DNA of 64,000 nucleotides from Zea mays (lineage: Eukaryota > Streptophyta > Magnoliopsida > Poales > Poaceae), in assembly GCF_902167145.1 (NCBI RefSeq), contig NC_050096.1, positions 180,641,825 through 180,705,824 of the forward strand, written 5' to 3'. Shown in pieces: positions 1 through 11,568 of the stretch. Each line of letters begins with the position of its first letter. Position 1 is the stretch's first letter. Both the position numbers and the translations under genes were made by a program. The notes under the pieces are model-generated. The model worked only from the letters and a program-made list of their open reading frames with translations. It had not been told where the DNA came from and searched no databases.

Positions 1-41
1 TCACTGACAAGTGGGGTCTTTCAATTTTCAACGCACCGAGC

Positions 42-50
42 GTATAAATA
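42..50 (+). promoter_or_regulatory. TATA box of the element A antisense ORF
   Basis: GTATAAATA sits about 145 bp upstream of the ATG at 193. The same motif is found upstream of the equivalent ORFs in D (18666-18675, minus strand) and E (24669-24677), and a similar CTATATAAAC precedes the ORF in F (25798-25807). Its conservation suggests that the antisense ORF has its own promoter independent of the LTR. Confidence 0.6.
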
Positions 51-192
51 CAGTCATACCGCAAACTCATTTGGCACGCTTTCTGGCCGACCACTCCCGC
101 TCACTCAATTTTTAGCTTTTGTGCACTAAGATTTGCTGAGCTTTTAGTTTTGAAGCTTCGGCTTTGAAAACAGTTTTTTAGTGTTTCCGAAG

Positions 193-3100
193 ATGTCTGA
201 AGCTGCTAAGAAGGCTGCTGCTGAGATGAAGCTGAGTCTTGATGAAGAGAAGAACTTAGGGTTTCTTATAGCGATGTCGAAGACCAACACAGAAAAAATC
301 ACCAAGGAGATTCTGGAAGGTTTGTATGAAGATACTGGTGACAGTGAAAGTTATGATGTGGACAGCGGTGGCGAAGACTCCGAAGATCGTCCCTGGCGAC
401 CAAGCCATTCAGTTTATGGTAAATCAACTATCAAAGAGAATCATCTTGTTAACATGAAAGGAAGGTATTTCCGGGATTTGTCCGTTGTGAGGGCCGACGA
501 AGGGGAGAAGACTTGTCCACACCCTGAAGAGAATGAAGTCGTAGTGTTCCGAAGCTTTTTGAAGGCTGGGCTACGATTTCCCTTGAGCAGCTTCGTCGTG
601 GAAGTGCTGAAAATTTTCGAAGTCTATCTTCACCAACTTACCCCCGAGGCAATCATAAGGCTGAATATCTTCGTGTGGGCCGCGCGAAGCCAAGGTCTGA
701 AGCCTGATGCAAAAAGTTTCTGCAATATGCACGAATTATCATACGAGACAATACCTTGGGGTAAGGAACAGTATCACAATAACTTTGGCTGCTACAATTT
801 TGTTTCTCGGTCTGGGTCAAGCTGCCCCGTGCCAACTTTTCGGAAGAGATGGCCCAACGGCTGGATGACAGAATGGTTCTATGTAAAAAATGATCTGAAA
901 GCACGAGAAGATATCAAAGGTATAATTATGCGCCCTATTTGGCAAAGCTTCGGCCTTCGCAGGCCGAAGGTTGAAATGAATGAAGCTGCCGAAGAATGCC
1001 AGAGAGCCTTCGGCGTTGTCTGCTCTTTTATAGGGACAAGGGACTTAGTACAAGAGCATATCGCCTTCAGGGTATGGCCGCTTGCGGAGAAATGGGAAAT
1101 GCCACAAGAAACCATAAAAGAGGCCGACGAAGGTGGACTTGTCAGGTTTAAGTACACTTTTAAGTTTGGAGATAAATTTATTGAGCCAGATGATGAGTGG
1201 TTAAAAAGCATTGACAATTTAAGTGATGAGCTGCTTGGGACCTATTCAAAGGCCGAAGATACTGCAATGTCAGCAGCCTTCGGAGGCCGAAAAAAGAAGA
1301 GGCTAAATCGGGTATTTGATGCAATCGGGTTTGTTTACCCTGACTATTGCTATCCCATCCGAAGGCAGAAGAGAAAAAACACAACTTCTGCAATAGAAGA
1401 AACTGCAACTGCTCCTAGCGAGCCAGAACCGAAAAGAAAGAAGATAAAGGTTCTTACACATCGGCCGCGCTATATTGAACCAGCTTCGGTGCCCGAGTTT
1501 ACCGGAGAAACTTCTTCGGCCACCGAAGCTGAAAAACCAACCGAGCCAGCCTTGTTGCCAGAAGTCGCAGAAACGGCCGAAGTGCCAACAAAGATAGAAT
1601 TGGAACAATCAAACATTTTGTTATCAGAAACACAAGAGAAAGCCGAAGCGCCGTCCACAGAAAAAATGGAAGAGGAGAAAGAAGCAACTGAGGGCTCCAA
1701 AACATCAGGAGTTTTGAGTCCTGCATTAAACGTTGAGACAGTAAAAAATCAAAAAGTGCCAGCACTGACTCCGAAAAGAAAAAGGATGGCAAATGTGCTA
1801 GATGTTCTGGAAACGATCAAATCTTCAAGCACACCTCCGAAGAAGGCTGTTGTCATTCCTGAAACAGCAACTGAAATTTCTGGTTCTAAAGCTCCAGAGC
1901 AAGAGATTGAAGCCGAAGCTGGGCCCTCAGAGCCCGCAAAGATAAAACCCTTGGAAAGCGAGGCAGAAAAAATAACAAAGCCAACTTTTGTTGAAGAAAC
2001 CGGTGTTATCGCCCCCGAAGCATCCCCCAAAATTCGTGATTATATTTTTCGTCATGCTTCGGGGAAAAAATTATCAGAGAAAGAAGAACAAGAGGCCCAG
2101 CACTATGCCCAAAAACTGAAATATCCAAAGGGGGCGTTAATATTTAATGGCAGTGGAGAAGAAGATTTCTTGTATTGTCTTCCCGACAGCAAGGAGATTT
2201 CTGTCTGCCGGGAGATGAGCAAGAGCTTCGGATTCCCAACTTTAGAAGACGGGCTCTCGGTGCTGTCGAAGAACGATCTGGCCGACAGCCTGGCTTACAA
2301 TAGCTTAAAGGTACAACAAATGAAATCCTTGTATTTTTCGTTCGTTTAAACCTATTGACACACACATATTTCTCTTTGCAGGGCTTGATACTTAGCAATG
2401 CCCTCAGAGCACAGAAAGATGCTGAAGACGAAGGGTGTTCTATAGCCCTGAGCAACCTTCGTTCCGAAGTAATTGAACTGAGGAACGAAGGTCTCGAAAA
2501 AGATAAAATATTATACTCATTGATAAATAAAATAAAGGAAGACGAAGCTGTTTTTAAAGTTCAAGCTGAAGCTCAGAAGCGCGAAATTGAAGATCTTCGG
2601 AAACAACTGGCCAGAGTTAAGGAAGAACGCATACTTGAAGAAACAAAGCGTGAACTCAGCGATCAATGGGCAGATCACCTAGAAGTAACTGTTGAAAAGC
2701 TTCGTTCGTCCAAAAAGAGATGCTATGACAAATCTATAGATTGTGTTAAGAAACTGAAGGCTAGCTTCGCCAAGGTCGGCGCATTCTCAAGTGAGGAAAA
2801 CTTTTCGAGGGGCAATCCCGAAGGTGTTATCGAATGGATCGACCACGAAGCTGATGCTTTTGAAGAAATTTTAAATAGCCGAGGAGATATATGCGCCTTC
2901 TCTGGTGCCAGAGGGATTGCCACCATCTTGGAGAAGAAAGGCTGCGAACATGTAAAAATTTTAGCACAATCCGAAGCTGCTTTGTCCTTTGAAGATGCAA
3001 AAGATCCTTCGGCCGAAGCTAGTATAATTGGTGGAAAATTTTTTACCGATATCTGGGATAATGGTGGCCGAGAGATGGCCGGAGAAATTGTTCGAAGAAG

Positions 3101-3404
3101 TGAAAAGGGCATTCACGATGCTAGAGAAGTAGCTGAGGCTGCTGAAAAGAGCGCAGAGGCCGAAGGTCAATTAGGTATTAAATAATAGTTTTTATCGTGT
3201 TGTAATCTTAGGCTTTAAGATTTGTTTGCGATTTCTAATAGCAATGTAGTCGTGTCCTGTCCTTCCTCAGATCCTACCGAAGCATCTCCGGGTGCACGGC
3301 CTAGGGATGACGATGAGATTAAAAAGATGGCTGAAGCTATTATGGATGAAGTTGTCGATCGACTATTGAACGAAGCTGCAGAGGTAGTGCTTAGGGAAGA
3401 CTAA
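193..3404 (+). CDS. Antisense ORF (aORF) of element A, three exons, open throughout
   Basis: This ORF runs against gag and is split by two short introns: exons 193-2310, 2382-3174 and 3271-3404. Introns are GT-AG (71 and 96 bp). The joined length is 3045 nt, an intact frame of 1014 residues. Exon 2 is 793 nt, exactly as in D and E. Residues about 20-90 are acidic. Residues about 120-240 form a conserved globular region with FRSFLKAGLRFPLS, LHQLTPEAIIRL and EWFYVKNDL; I associate this with the Transposase_28 family of putative gypsy-type transposon proteins. Residues about 400-650 are low-complexity and rich in E, P, A and K, and exon 2 is coiled-coil-like. The start is the first ATG after the TATA box; a GTG at 181 is in frame but not needed. 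The function is unknown to me. This is the only copy in the window free of stops. Confidence 0.75.
2311..2381 (+). other. Intron 1 of the element A antisense ORF
   Basis: The donor is AAAG|gtacaa and the acceptor ctctttgcag|GGCTTGA. Homologous introns at the same codon occur in D (16327-16400, minus strand), E (52478-52550) and F (47011-47076). Retention of an intron shows that the genomic RNA, which is copied from the other strand, does not remove it. Confidence 0.75.
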
Positions 3405-4369
3405 ATGCTATTGTAAAAACATTTTAAATGTAATATGTGTAATATCTTGTAATCCTGCATGTAATATACTTGTTTTATTTTTCTTTATGGTTCAATTCTT
3501 TACGATGCATGAAACTTTACATACGTACCGTTTTTGAGTCTTTGGCGAAAAAACACCTTCCCTTCTTTTCATGCTTCATGAAGAAGAATTGCCATATATC
3601 ACAATAATATCCAAAGTATTCCGAAAAGTGTTCAAGCTTCATAGAAACATTCCTCGAAGCTGTACTTCAGAGATCAATATTGTTTCTCCTTGTGACCTGG
3701 CATGATTTGCCCCTTTTTCAAAGCGTTTTCCCGAAGATCGATATCATACCCCCTTTTTATGCCACATGCAGCATGATGTATGATGCTTATGTTATGCAAA
3801 AAATGATGTGATGATGTTATGCTATGTGAGGTGATATTCGAAGATACACGCATATCTGCGCGATAAAACACATAATCTTTTTGTGAATCAGCGTTGACTT
3901 TTCGCTGTAAGCCTCCCTTAGGAGCTTCTTCGCCTTTTACTTCAGCGGAATCAGCGTTGACTTTTCGCTGTAAGCTCTGCATTCCCTTAGGAACGACTTT
4001 GGAGCTTCTTCGCCTTTTACTTAGGCGGTATCAGCGTTGACTTTTCGCTGTATGCTCTGCATTCCTTTTGGAACGACTTTGGAGCAGAAAACTTACACTG
4101 CGCTCCCTTCGGAGCGGCTTTTTGTGACTTCGTCAAACTTACTCTGCGTTCGTTAGAACGACTTTTTGTTGCTTCGAAGAATTTTTGATAGTTCGAAGGT
4201 CCTTCTTATTATCACAAGTCTTTGAACTTCGATCAATTTAAGCCTGTGGAGAAAACAACATATTTTTTTGTAGGAATCAACGAAACTAATTACACGAAAC
4301 CTAAACAATGTCCTTTATTACAGAAAATAAAACTGAATGAAAAAGATTGCTATTAAGGTAGGATATTCG
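3405..4369. repeat. Convergent spacer of element A with tandem CTTAGGAACGACTTT-type repeats
   Basis: This non-coding stretch lies between the 3' ends of the aORF (+) and gag (-). From about 3880 to 4175 it contains imperfect direct repeats: TCAGCGTTGACTTTTCGCTG three times, and variants of CTCTGCATTCCCTTAGGAACGACTTTGGAGC. Comparable repeats sit at the same place in D (about 14440-14830) and E (about 53995-54420). No ORF or pol remnant is visible. Confidence 0.7.
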
Positions 4370-5888
4370 TCAATAGATGTGCTTTGACTCTGGCACAGTG
4401 CTATTGACTGTACGAGCTTCGGACTGCTCTCTGAAGTCCCTCTGGTGTGGAGTATACTGGCTCCCTTCTGGCTGCTGGCCTTGTTGCAACGGAGGTGGAG
4501 GCGGAGGCTGTTGCCAGGAAGCTTGAGGCTGACTCGCCGAAGCAACAGAAACTGCAGGATGATTACCCACATATTCTGGGATGTAGGGCGAATGATACGA
4601 AGCTGTATGCATGACCTGCTTCGGCTGAGCCTGTTGTGCTGCTGCTTCAGCTATTTCCTTTTGCTTCTGAATAGTAACATGGCACATCCTGGTAGTATGG
4701 CCTTTGTTCTCACCGCAGAATAAGCAAAAGATTCTTCTCGGTTGATCGCCAAATCTTCCTCCGAAGCCCCTGGCGCCTCTGCCTCTTGGAGCTGGAGGTC
4801 AGAAGGAGCTTTGTTGTTGCCCTGAAGCCTGTGAGGAGTATTGTGGCCTTTGCTGCTGACTCCCTTTATCATCATTCTGAGTAGAATTGTGAATTGACCT
4901 GACATGCCTCGGGTAAAACCTTCCTCCGAAGCCCCTGGTCATTTCAGAAAACCTGAAAGCCTCCTCCCTTCTTTGACGAAAATCATTGTCAGCTCGAATG
5001 TATTCGTCCATCTTCTGGAGCAGCTTTTCCAGCGTTTGTGGTGGCTTCCTGGCAAAATACTGTGCTGACGGCCCTGGCCGAAGCCCCTTGATCATAGCCT
5101 CAATGACAATCTCATTGGGCACTGTTGGCGCCTGTGCCCTCAATCGTAGAAACCTTCGGACATATGCCTGAAGGTACTCTTCATGGTCCTGGGTACATTG
5201 GAAGAGAGCCTGAGCAGTGACCGGCTTCGTCTGAAACCCTTGAAAGCTAGTTAACAACAAGTCCTTCAGCTTCTGCCATGAAGTGATCGTTCCTGGTCGA
5301 AGGGAGGAATACCAGGTTTGAGCAACACTTCTGACAGCCATAACGAAAGATTTGGCCATGACTGAAGCATTGCCACCGTACGAAGACACTGTTGCTTCGT
5401 AGCTCATCAAAAACTGCTTCGGGTCTGAGTGGCCATCAAATACGGGGAGCTGAGGCGGCTTGTAGGACGGAGGCCAAGGTGTAGCCTGCAGCTCAGCGGA
5501 CAGGGGAGAAGCATCATCAAAAACAAAATTCCCATGATGGAAATTGTCATACCAGTCATCTTCGTTGGGAAAACCCTCCTGATGAAGGTCTTGATGCTGA
5601 GGCCTTCGGTGTTGCTCATCCTGAGCAAGATGACGAACTTCTTCAGAGGCTTCGTCTATCTGCCTCTGCAGTTCAGCTAGCCTGGCCATCTTCTCCTTCT
5701 TGCGTTGAACCTGCTGCTGAAGGATTTCCAGATTTTGAATCTCCTGATCTAGATCATCCTCCGGAGGTGTTGGACTGGTAGCCTTCCTCTTCTGGCTTCG
5801 TGCCTCTCTAAGAGAAAGGACGTCTTGATTGGGGTCCAGCGGCTGCAGCGTGCCAGCCCCTGCTGCTGAAGCCTTCTTCGGCGGCATG
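4370..5888 (-). pseudogene. gag: gag of element A, one in-frame stop
   Basis: This is the structural polyprotein of a gypsy element. It starts at the ATG that gives MPPKKAS; an in-frame ATG at 5926 is also possible. The N-terminal third has a coiled-coil-like stretch with repeated KKEKMARLAELQ-type heptads. The capsid (retrotrans_gag) domain follows, with TWYSSLRPGTITSWQKLKD and YVRRFLRLRAQAP. Near the C terminus is a zinc knuckle, CLFCGENKGHTTRMC, whose spacing is CX2CX5HX4C, one residue longer than the standard CX2CX4HX4C. One TGA at 4799-4801 replaces an Arg codon kept in D, a CGA-to-TGA change. The remaining frame is open. The tail is rich in Q and P. No protease follows. Confidence 0.85.
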
Positions 5889-5942
5889 ACGAAGGTGATG
5901 CTTGCCGAAGGTGTTGAAAAGCTCAAGAAATGGAAGCGAGTT

Positions 5943-5961
5943 CACCGGAGGTGGGCGCCAA
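5943..5961 (-). other. Primer binding site of element A
   Basis: Next to the 5' LTR the minus strand reads ATTGGCGCCCACCTCCGGTG. TGGCGCC is the start used by several plant gypsy groups, usually attributed to tRNA-Asp. The same site flanks the LTRs of D (12706 onward), E (before 56142) and F (before 50083). Confidence 0.7.
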
Positions 5962-6603
5962 TGTTGGAGACTTGTTCTTAAGTGCTAAGAGTTAAGAACA
6001 AGGCAACATAGAAAATGTTAGTCGTTAAAGTCCTTCGTCCTCCGAAGCCTTATTTCCCTTAGGATATAATGGTTTACGGACGAAGGTTATGAAGGACGTA
6101 CCTTCATAAATTCATTAAACAATGACGAAGGAGAAAATGTAAAGGATATAAAAGACAATATGAACGATTATTTATTATTATCAAGCATAAACAGAAATAT
6201 TATTGAATTACAAGTGTACCTTTAGTTGAGAGGAGATGACAATACAAGCGTGACGCAAAAAGTGAATGCCAAGTCAGCGTGAACAGTACGGGGATACTGT
6301 TCACCTATTTATAGGCACGGGACACAGCCCTTACAAAATTACATTCATGCCCTTTACATTTGATAATAATTCTATAGTAGTCTATCAAGGTCTGAATAGC
6401 CTTTTCATCTTTAAGTCGGTTCCACTCTTTGCTGTCACGCCGAAGCTTTCCTGCTCGCACCTTCGGCTCCGTATCAACCTTCGTATTATTCTGGTCTACT
6501 GCAATGCCAACTTTAGTCCGAGGATACCTGTTCACACATTGTACTCCAGAAATACTGTTAAATCCTGTTTTTGAGGACCTTCGGATGCCGAAGGTCCCCA
6601 ACA
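5962..6603 (-). repeat. 5' LTR of element A (642 bp)
   Basis: On the plus strand it runs from TGTTGGAGACTTGTTC to CCGAAGGTCCCCAACA, with TGTTGG/CCAACA ends. The minus-strand TATA box, CTATAAATAG, is at 6305-6314. The sequence is rich in CCTTCG motifs and is related to the LTRs at 18831, 23854, 50083 and 56142. Confidence 0.9.
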
Positions 6604-7124
6604 CCTTGGAATGCCGCAGCGTGTGGGATGGCGTGGTCGCGCTGGGGGAAGTGTAGGTCTTCGACTTGTGCGCGCTGTTGGAGGGGTGGCCCGTGTTGCA
6701 GGCCGAAGTGGCCTTCGCGCTGCATTAGCGCGATCTCCTGTTCGAGCTCCTGGGCTTTCTGCTCTTCGTCGCGTATCATTTGCCGCACCTTGGCTTGTGC
6801 AGACACACGTTGGCGCTTGGCCTCAAGTATCTCTTTTTGCTTCTAAAGATTGCGGTTCTTGATGCGCAAGGCGCGCAGCTGTAGCTGTTCTTCCGTCGAG
6901 ACACCGATGACTTCGCCGTCCTCGGTGACGTCCGCGCCCTCTGGTGGAGCGAAGCCTGGGGGAGGTTGATGCTGTCCTTCAGAGCCGCAGGTGCGGAGAG
7001 CGTCGTCTTCAGTGGCCTCTTGGTGGGTGGTGTGGGTGAGGGCGAGGGCCTTGCCCTTTTTTGCGGCCAACAGTGCTGCCTTCGCAACCTCGTCAGCCTT
7101 CGAGCTAGCTTTCTTGGGAGCCAT
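6604..7124 (-). pseudogene. gag: gag N-terminus of element B, truncated by element A
   Basis: The ORF starts with MAPKKASSKADEVAKAALL at 7124. It has a lysine- and alanine-rich N-terminus, then an acidic spacer, then a coiled-coil-like segment (about 6640-6830) with EAKRQRVSAQAKVRQMIRDE. A TAG near 6846 (CAG-to-TAG type) breaks the frame. The reading frame then runs into element A at 6603. It resembles the N-terminal, pre-capsid part of plant gypsy gag proteins; the capsid domain itself is not in view. Confidence 0.6.
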
Positions 7125-7165
7125 CGCGGGTGGTTTTTTTCGTAGCACGAACGGTGGGCGCCAAA

Positions 7166-7678
7166 TGTTGGAACTTGCGTTCCGGTCCAAGTTGATCCAA
7201 CGGGGGAGTGTAGCAACGCAAACAGGGTTTTTGCACGAGATGGCAATAGCTCTGTTAATCTAGCCTCTCAAGGGCACTGTGCGGGGGTATTTATAGGTAT
7301 CTGAGTGCCCAGCGTCCAGTGTTAGGGACGCATGTGCCCTCAGGCACCTAGGTTATCCTCGGAATATTCCCATAAAGCAGGGTTACAGACAGTAACTACA
7401 GGGAGACCTTTACAAATTAGGCCCGTAATGCGCAGCGGCCACGCAGGGCCTCTTACAATGGGCCGGATCACACGTGGGCCTCCATGTTGGGCATGGTCGC
7501 AAGATGAGACGACCTTGTCACAGGTCTTCGTCCGGCAACGTGTGGGACTTCGTCACCGGTCTTCGTCCGGCGACGTGTGGGACGAAGGGTGAGTCTGCCC
7601 GTCGTCTTGCCTCTGTTGATCCAGCGAGGTCAGCGAAGGCATCAAGCGAAGGGTGGCGTCTTCGCCTTCGCCCCAACA
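7166..7678 (-). repeat. 5' LTR of element B (513 bp)
   Basis: On the plus strand it starts TGTTGGAACTTGCG and ends CTTCGCCCCAACA. A minus-strand TATA box (CCTATAAATA) is at 7288-7297. Two near-identical blocks, GTCTTCGTCCGGCRACGTGTGGGA-like, occur at about 7524 and 7559. The gag leader and PBS lie directly to its left. Confidence 0.8.
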
Positions 7679-10600
7679 CATTCCATTTCCAATGTTTTTC
7701 TTGTAGATTCTTTAGATTACAACTTGATTTCAGTTTCGCAATTATGCAAAATGGGCTACAACTGTCTTTTTACAGATGTAGGTGTTACTGTCTTTAGAAG
7801 AAGTGATGATTCAGTAGCATTTAAGGGAGTGTTAGAGGGTCAGCTATACTTAGTAGATTTTGATAGAGCTGAACTCGACACTTGCTTAATTGCTAAGACT
7901 AACATGGGCTGGCTCTGGCATCGCCGACTAGCACATGTTGGAACGAAGAATCTTCACGAACTTCTAAAGGGAGAACACATTTTGGGACTAACAGATGTTC
8001 ATTTTGAGAAAGATGGGATTTGTAGCGCATGTCAGGCAGGGAAGCAAGTTGGTGTTCATCATCCACACAAGAACATCATGACGACTGACAGGCCACTCGA
8101 GCTCCTACACATGGACCTATTCGGCCCGATAGCCTACATAAGCATCGGCGGGAGTAAGTATTGTCTAGTTATTGTGGATGATTATTCTCGCTTCACTTGG
8201 GTGTTTTTTTGCAGGAAAAATCTCATACCCAAGAGACCTTAAAGGGATTCTTGAGACGGGCTCAAAACGAGTTCAGATTAAGGATCAAGAAAATTAGAAG
8301 CGACAACGGGACGGAGTTCAAGAACTCTCAAATCAAAGGCTTCCTTGAGGAGGAGGGCATCAAGCATGAGGTCTCTTCTCCCTACACGCCACAACAAAAT
8401 GGTGTAGTGGAGAGGAAGAATCGAACTCTATTGGACATGGCAAGAACCATGCTTGATGAGTACAAGACCTCGGATCGGTTTTGGGCCGAGGCGATCAACA
8501 CCGCCTGCTACGCCATCAACCGGTTATATCTACACCGAATCCTCAAGAAGACATCCTATGAACTCCTAACCGGTAAAAAGCCCAATGTTTCATATTTTAG
8601 AGTCTTTGGTAGCAAATGTTTTATTCTTGTTAAAAGAGGTAGAAAGTCCAAATTTGCTCCTAAAGTTGTAGAAGGCTTTTTACTAGGATATGATTCAAAC
8701 ACAAGGGCATATAGAGTCTTTAACAAGTCCTCTGGGCTAGTTGAAGTTTCTTGTGACATTGTGTTTGATGAGACTAACGGCTCTCAAGTAGAGCAAGTTG
8801 ATCTTGATGAGATAGGTGATGAAGAGGCTCCGTGCGTTGCACTAAGGAACATGTCCATTGGGGATGTATGTCCTAAGGAATCCGAAGAGCCACCACATGC
8901 ACAAGATCAACCGTCTTCCTCCACACAAGCATCTCCACCAACTCAAGATGAGGATGGGGCTCAAAATAATGAAGAAGAAAATCAAGAAGTTGAGCCACCT
9001 CAAGAGGAGAGCAATGATCAAGGGGGAGATGCCCATAATCAAGATGAGGAAGATGAACAAATTCCAAGACCGCCACACCCAAGAGTCCACCAAGCAATCC
9101 AACGAGATCACCCCGTGAACACCATCCTCGGCGATATTCAAAAGGGGGTAACTACTCGATCTCGTGTTGCTCATTTTTGTGAACATTACTCGTTTGTTTC
9201 CTCTATTGAGCCACACAGGATAGAGGAAGCACTTCAAGATTCGGATTGGGTGGTGGCGATGCAAGAGGAGCTCAACAACTTCACTAGGAATGAGGTATGG
9301 CATTTAGTTCCACGTCCTAATCAAAATGTTGTAGGGACCAAGTGGGTCTTCCGCAACAAGCAAGATGAGCATGGTGTGGTGACAAGGAACAAAGCCCGAC
9401 TTGTAGCCAAGGGATATTCACAAGTCGAAGGTTTGGATTTCGGTGAAACCTATGCACTTGTAGCTAGGCTAGAATCAATTCGCATTTTACTTGCCTATGC
9501 TACTTACCATGGCTTTAAGCTTTACCAAATGGACGTGAAAAGTGCCTTCCTCAATGGACCAATCAAGGAAGAGGTCTATGTTGAGCAACCTCCCGACTTT
9601 GAAGACAGTGAGTACCCAAACCATGTTTATAAACTCTCTAAGGCGCTTTATGGGCTCAAGCAAGCCCCAAGATCATGGTATGAATGCCTAAGAGATTTCC
9701 TTATCACTAATGGTTTCAATGTCGTAAAGGCCGATCCTACTCTATTCACTAAAACTCTTGATAATGATTTGTTTGTATGCCAAATTTATGTTGATGATAT
9801 TATATTTGGGTCTACTAACGAATCTACATGTGAAGAATTTAGTAGGATCCTGACATAGAAATTCGAGATGTCTATGATGGGGGAGTTGAAGTACTTCTTG
9901 GGATTTCAAGTAAAGCAACTCCAAGAGGGCACCTTCATTAGACAAACGAAGTATATTCAAGACATTCTAAACAAGTTTGGGATGAAGGATGCCAAGCCCA
10001 TCAAGACACCCATGGGAACCAATGGGCATCTCGACCTCGACACGGGAGGTAAATCCGTCGATCAAAAGGTATACCGGTCGATGATAGGCTCCTTACTCTA
10101 TTTATGTGCATCTCGACCGGACATTATGCTTTCCGTATGCATGTGTGCAAGATTCTAAGCCGACCCTAAGGAAGCTCACCTTACGGCCGTAAAATGAATC
10201 TTGAGATATTTAGTTTATACTCCTAAGTTTGGGCTTTGGTACCCTCGGGGATCCACATTTGATTTAATTGGTTATTCAGATGCCGATTGGGCGGGGTGTA
10301 AAATTAATAGAAAGAGCACATCAGGGACTTGCCAGTTCTTGGGAAGGTCTCTGGTGTTTTGGGCTTCAAAGAAGCAAAATTCCGTAGCTCTTTCTACCGC
10401 CGAAGCCGAGTATATTGCCGCAGGACATTGTTGCGCGCAATTGCTTTGGATGAGACAAACCCTTAGGGACTATGGTTACAAATTAACCAAAGTTCCTCTT
10501 CTATGTGATAATGAGAGTGCAATCCGCATGGCGGATAATCCCGTTGAGCACAGACGCACTAAACACATAGCCATTCGGTATCATTTCTTAAGGGATCACC

Positions 10601-10737
10601 AACAAAAGGGAGATATCGAGATTGCATATATTAACACTAAGGAACAATTAGCCGATATCTTTACCAAGCCACTAGATGAACAAACTTTTAACAAACTTAG
10701 GCATGAGCTAAATATCCTTGATTCTCGGAATTTCTTT
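7679..10737 (+). pseudogene. pol: pol of Sirevirus C: integrase, reverse transcriptase, RNase H
   Basis: The integrase zinc-binding region (HRRLAHVG then CSACQAGK, about 7920-8040) is followed by the catalytic core with DNGTEF and NGVVERKN (about 8310-8420). The RT has YVDDIIFGS at about 9787-9813 and the RNase H has DADWAG near 10282. Domain order INT-RT-RH is that of copia elements. Breaks: a frameshift near 8205-8225, where the first frame runs out at 8242; a TAG at 9856-9858; a TAA near 10156; and a TGA near 10195. The three stops look like C-to-T changes in CAG, CAA and CGA codons. After the integrase there is a Q-, E- and D-rich linker (about 8880-9080), usual for this group. Confidence 0.9.
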
Positions 10738-11568
10738 TGATGTTTTGCACACATAGCTCATCAATATACCTTTGATCATATCTCTTTTATATACTATGAC
10801 TAATGTGTTTTCAAGAATCTTTCAAACCAAGTCATAGGTGTATTGAAAGGGAATTGGAGTCTTCGACGAAGACAAAGGCTTCCACTCCACTCCATCATAT
10901 TACTCATCCTTCGCCGTAGCTCCGAGCAACTCTCCAACTTTGGTATAATCTTCACTCATATTTTGTTTGCCACAGGGGAGAAAGTAGTTAATAAGGGCTT
11001 ATATTTCACTCAAATATCCGTTTTTGGCGATTCATGCCAAAGGGGGAGAAAGTATTAGCCCAAAGCAAAAGGACCGCACCATCACCAATTTTCCAAATTG
11101 AAATTAAGAAAAGGTTTTAAAAATGATGAATTTTTCAATTGATATCTTATTGTATTCAAAAGGGGGAGAAAGTAGTATTTTCAAAATTGGTATCTTAAAA
11201 CCCTCTTGAACACTAAGAGGAGGATTTTATTGAGGGGGAGTTTTGTTTAGTCAAAAGGAAAAGCATTTGAAACAGGGGGAGAAAATTTCAAATCTTAAGG
11301 ATGCTTCTCAAAATCTTATTCATTTACCTTTGACTATTTGCAAAAGAACTTTGAAATGAATTTACAAAAGAATTTACAAAAACAAAACATGTGGTGCAAG
11401 CGTGGTCCAAAATGTTAAAATAAAGAAACAATCCATGCATATCTCATGAAAATATTTATTGGCTCAATTCTAAGTAACCTTTGCACTTACTTTCTGCAAA
11501 CTAGTTCAATTATGCACTTCTATATTTGCTTTGGTTTGTGTTGGCATCAATCACCAAAAAGGGGAGAT
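10738..11568 (+). repeat. 3' non-coding region of Sirevirus C with multiple polypurine tracts
   Basis: This stretch has no gene. It repeats the purine run AGGGGGAGAAAGTA or close variants at about 10973, 11039, 11157, 11232 and 11272, and ends with the LTR-adjacent tract AAAAAGGGGAGAT (11556-11568). Multiple such tracts are a known hallmark of Sireviruses. Confidence 0.8.

Larger units (their letters stand above)
1..6603 (-). mobile_element. Gypsy element A (zeon-like), 3' LTR off window
   Basis: This LTR retrotransposon lies in minus orientation. Its 5' LTR is at 5962-6603, gag reads leftward from 5888, and an antisense ORF reads rightward from 193. By comparison with element D, the 3' LTR should begin roughly 120 bp left of base 1. 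No protease, RT, RNase H or integrase is present, so it would need pol in trans. It is inserted in the gag region of element B; the base run ccttg at 6604-6608 is the right copy of the expected 5 bp target duplication, and the other copy is off window. The layout and LTR size match the maize zeon type as I recall it; the name is tentative. Confidence 0.85.
6604..7678 (-). mobile_element. Gypsy element B, 5' end only
   Basis: Only the 5' LTR (7166-7678), the leader and the first part of gag are in the window. Element A interrupts it at 6604 and the rest lies to the left. It is inserted into the pol gene of Sirevirus C; cattc at 7679-7683 is the likely right target duplication. The family was not recognised. 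Its PBS (TGGCGCCCACC) resembles those of A, D, E and F, but its LTR is shorter (513 bp) and different in sequence. Confidence 0.75.

Noticed and set aside
3880..4175. CRISPR-like array
   Set aside because: The repeats are unequal, spacers are not distinct, and the site is inside a plant retrotransposon.
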